A stretch of 32,203 bases of DNA from Crocosphaera sp. (GTDB lineage Bacteria > Cyanobacteriota > Cyanobacteriia > Cyanobacteriales > Microcystaceae), in the NCBI GenBank assembly GCA_030065735.1, contig JASJDD010000024.1:1-32203 (forward strand), written 5' to 3'. The notes beneath the pieces were generated by a model. The model was not told where the DNA came from and ran no database searches. It saw only the letters and a list, made by a program, of their open reading frames with translations. Positions within the stretch are counted from its first letter, which is position 1. Every line of letters begins with the position of its first letter. Shown in pieces: positions 30,417 through 32,203 of this stretch. Both the position numbers and the translations under genes were made by a program.

Positions 30417-30539
30417 TATACTCGAATTGAAACCCCCAACGGGAGGAAAAACAATCCTATCTTACGGGAGCTTTATGACTGGATGAAACAAGACAAGTTT
30501 AATGGTACTCCCATTAAGTTACTGAGAAGGAAAGTAATT
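30417..30539. other. 123-bp spacer before the panC-cmk end, with a coding-like frame
   Basis: One + strand frame reads RIETPNGRKNNPILRELYDW then MKQDKFNGTPIKLLRRK without stops from the end of the MITE into the panC-cmk 3' region. It looks protein-like but has no start or recognised family; it may be a decayed gene end. Nothing else is visible. Confidence 0.25.
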
Positions 30540-32066
30540 CTAATTGTTCAACTTAACGAGATGGATAATTTTCTTCACTACTTCTTCAATAGTTAATCCA
30601 TCAGTATTGAGTTCGACCGCATCGCTGGCCTGACGCAGAGGGGCTAAGGTTCGATGACTATCAAGATAGTCTCTTTGTTCAATATCCTGTTCCAGCTGTT
30701 GAAGATTAATATTGTCCTCTCCTTGAGCCTGAAAATCCACCAACCGTCGTCTTGCTCGTTCTTGGACTGAGGCTGTCAAGAAAATTTTAACATCGGCATC
30801 GGGAAAAACGTTAGTGCCAATATCCCGCCCTTCAGCTACAATACCGCCTAATTTCCCTAATTCCTGTTGATAAGCGACTAATTTCTGGCGAACGGCACCA
30901 TAAGCAGAAATGGGAGAGACTAAAGCCGTCACTTGGGGGGTACGAATGGCTTGAGTCACATTTTCCCCGTTAATGATGATTTGAGGGGGTTGCTCATCAC
31001 GGGAGGGAAGGAATTCTAAGGTCGCTTGGGAGACTAATTCTGCGATCGCACTTTTGTCTTCTACAGGTATTCCTGAGTCTAATACTAACCAGGCGATGCC
31101 CCGATACATAGCCCCTGTGTCCAAATAGGTTAACTTTAAGGCTTTAGCCACTTCACGGGTAACGGTAGATTTCCCGGCACCGGCAGGTCCATCGATGGCA
31201 ATAATGGGTTTTCGTATTCTTAAGCTAATATTATCAATCAGTCGGGTTGACCCTACATAAGCAGCGATGGCTAATAACCCTGCTACTTCAATAGTATCTA
31301 AGGGTTGCAAGGTTTGAGCATGGACACATTCAATATATTGAACGGTTATGGCAGAATGAGGGGCTAATTGGTCTTTGACACAATTAATTAAGACTTGAGT
31401 TTGCCTTTCTCCAACGAGAAAAGCTTGTTTTGCTGCTTGTAACCCTTGATATAAAGCGATCGCTTCTTTTTTTTGCGCCTCTGTTAGATATTGATTGCGA
31501 GAGCTATAAGCTAGTCCTGAGGGTTCCCGAATAATGGGACAGCCTTTAATAACAACCGATAAGTGTAAATCTTTAACTAGCTGACGAATAATGGCCAGTT
31601 GTTGGGCATCTTTTTCCCCAAAATAAGCCATATGGGGGCTGACAATGTTAAACAGTTTCGTGACAATGGTGGCTACCCCTTGAAAATGACCTGGTCGAAA
31701 TGGGCCACATAGGTAGGAGAGCATCTGGGGAGGAGGAAAGACTTGAGTGGTTTTTTTAGAAGTGCTATTAATATCCATTTCTTCTGGGGTTGGGGCAAAT
31801 ATAGCAGCCACTCCCAGATTTTCGCACAGTTGAGCGTCTGTTTCTAGTTGACGAGGATACTTCGCTAAATCTTCCTCTGGGCCAAATTGGAGGGGGTTAA
31901 CAAAAATGCTCACCACCACCACATCAACCTCAGACATAGCACGACCTATTAGACTGATATGACCTTTATGTAAGGCTCCCATGGTGGGGACTAACCCGAT
32001 AGTTTGGTTGTCCCCCACAGAAGCTAAGTAGGTGCGTAACCCGGCCACCGTTTTAAACAGACGCAT
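30540..32066 (-). CDS. panC/cmk: bifunctional pantoate--beta-alanine ligase / cytidylate kinase (PanC-Cmk)
   Basis: A 508-residue fusion, the usual form in cyanobacteria. Residues 1-280 are PanC, which makes pantothenate from pantoate, beta-alanine and ATP: TMGALHKGHISLI holds the HxGH nucleotide site (His33, His36), VNPLQFGPEEDLAKYPR the pantoate site, and the SSRNQYL loop (about 188-194) the KMSKS-like motif. Residues about 288-508 are Cmk, which phosphorylates CMP and dCMP: Walker A GPAGAGKST (293-301), then LDTGAMYRGIAW and EGRDIGTNVFPDADVKIFL. Both halves look complete. GGAGA stands about nine bases before the ATG at 32066. It thus supplies CoA and pyrimidine nucleotides; no operon partner is visible in the window. 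Confidence 0.96.
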   Translation of the reverse strand: MRLFKTVAGLRTYLASVGDNQTIGLVPTMGALHKGHISLIGRAMSEVDVVVVSIFVNPLQFGPEEDLAKYPRQLETDAQLCENLGVAAIFAPTPEEMDINSTSKKTTQVFPPPQMLSYLCGPFRPGHFQGVATIVTKLFNIVSPHMAYFGEKDAQQLAIIRQLVKDLHLSVVIKGCPIIREPSGLAYSSRNQYLTEAQKKEAIALYQGLQAAKQAFLVGERQTQVLINCVKDQLAPHSAITVQYIECVHAQTLQPLDTIEVAGLLAIAAYVGSTRLIDNISLRIRKPIIAIDGPAGAGKSTVTREVAKALKLTYLDTGAMYRGIAWLVLDSGIPVEDKSAIAELVSQATLEFLPSRDEQPPQIIINGENVTQAIRTPQVTALVSPISAYGAVRQKLVAYQQELGKLGGIVAEGRDIGTNVFPDADVKIFLTASVQERARRRLVDFQAQGEDNINLQQLEQDIEQRDYLDSHRTLAPLRQASDAVELNTDGLTIEEVVKKIIHLVKLNN

Positions 32067-32203
32067 TTTGAAGTCTCCATGCTTTGAAAAACATGGATTC
32101 TAGCTGTTAAGCTACGACGGGATAAATCCACGTCTTCGCTCGTTAACTTATTAGATTTTCGTCTAACTTAATGCCCTTCAACAGACATCTACATCCCTCG
32201 ATT
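32067..32203. promoter_or_regulatory. upstream region of panC-cmk to the window end
   Basis: It holds two small stems near the start codon, CCATG/CATGG (about 32077-32096) and TAGCT/AGCTA (about 32100-32113), on the leader of panC-cmk. No gene or known regulatory motif is visible; the window ends here. Confidence 0.25.

Overview
The window looks like chromosomal DNA from a unicellular, AT-rich cyanobacterium of the Crocosphaera/Cyanothece type. Evidence: about a dozen copies of the HIP1 palindrome GCGATCGC, two cyanobacterial group 2 sigma factors (SigC-like and SigE-like), a fused panC-cmk gene, a cyanobacterial GlgA, a PaO/Tic55-type Rieske oxygenase, a PEP-CTERM protein, and IS200/IS605-type tnpB elements. 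The species is inferred, not proven. I see no rRNA, tRNA or CRISPR array.

Layout. 1-4.5 kb: end of a possible unknown gene, a degenerate sensor histidine kinase (-), sigC (+), a PEP-CTERM protein (-) and a JAMM metalloprotease (-). 4.5-10.2 kb: two tandem 9-bp repeat tracts and a solo hairpin, then an HtrA/Deg protease (+), a VanX-type dipeptidase (-), a lysine-rich orphan (+), a small transaldolase (+) and an O-antigen ligase-like membrane protein (+). 10.2-16.3 kb: pentapeptide-repeat protein, membrane-extended signal peptidase I, Rieske oxygenase, small exported protein, leaderless gamma-glutamyltransferase and HTH protein. 16.3-20.2 kb: a long-tailed glycogen synthase with IS605-type debris on both sides, then an intact tnpB. 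20.2-24.5 kb: saccharopine-dehydrogenase-like oxidoreductase, a 460-bp non-coding stretch with several hairpins, and two tandem Ser/Thr kinases with membrane-anchored C-terminal domains. 24.5-26.3 kb: a second, unrelated tnpB element. 26.3-32.2 kb: small beta-rich protein, sigE with a clear terminator, an 800-bp gap, a GHL10-type glycoside hydrolase, a 238-bp MITE-like element and panC-cmk.

The most unusual biology is in the mobile DNA. Both tnpB genes keep the RuvC D-E-D residues and the zinc ribbon. Each is followed by a hairpin ending in GTGTCAA or GTATGTCAA, as expected for an IS605-family right end and an omega-RNA/guide junction. More right-end-like solo hairpins lie upstream of glgA and upstream of the HtrA gene. 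A 42-bp copy of the first tnpB leader forms the end of glgA; a 112-bp palindromic element interrupts an antisense tnpB fragment; a duplicated right-end motif supplies the stop codon of the neighbouring dehydrogenase; and the second tnpB carries two large palindromes inside its 3' coding region, one of them duplicated in its 5' leader. I found no convincing new defence or metabolic system, but this cluster of tnpB guides, hairpins and gene-end remodelling deserves follow-up.
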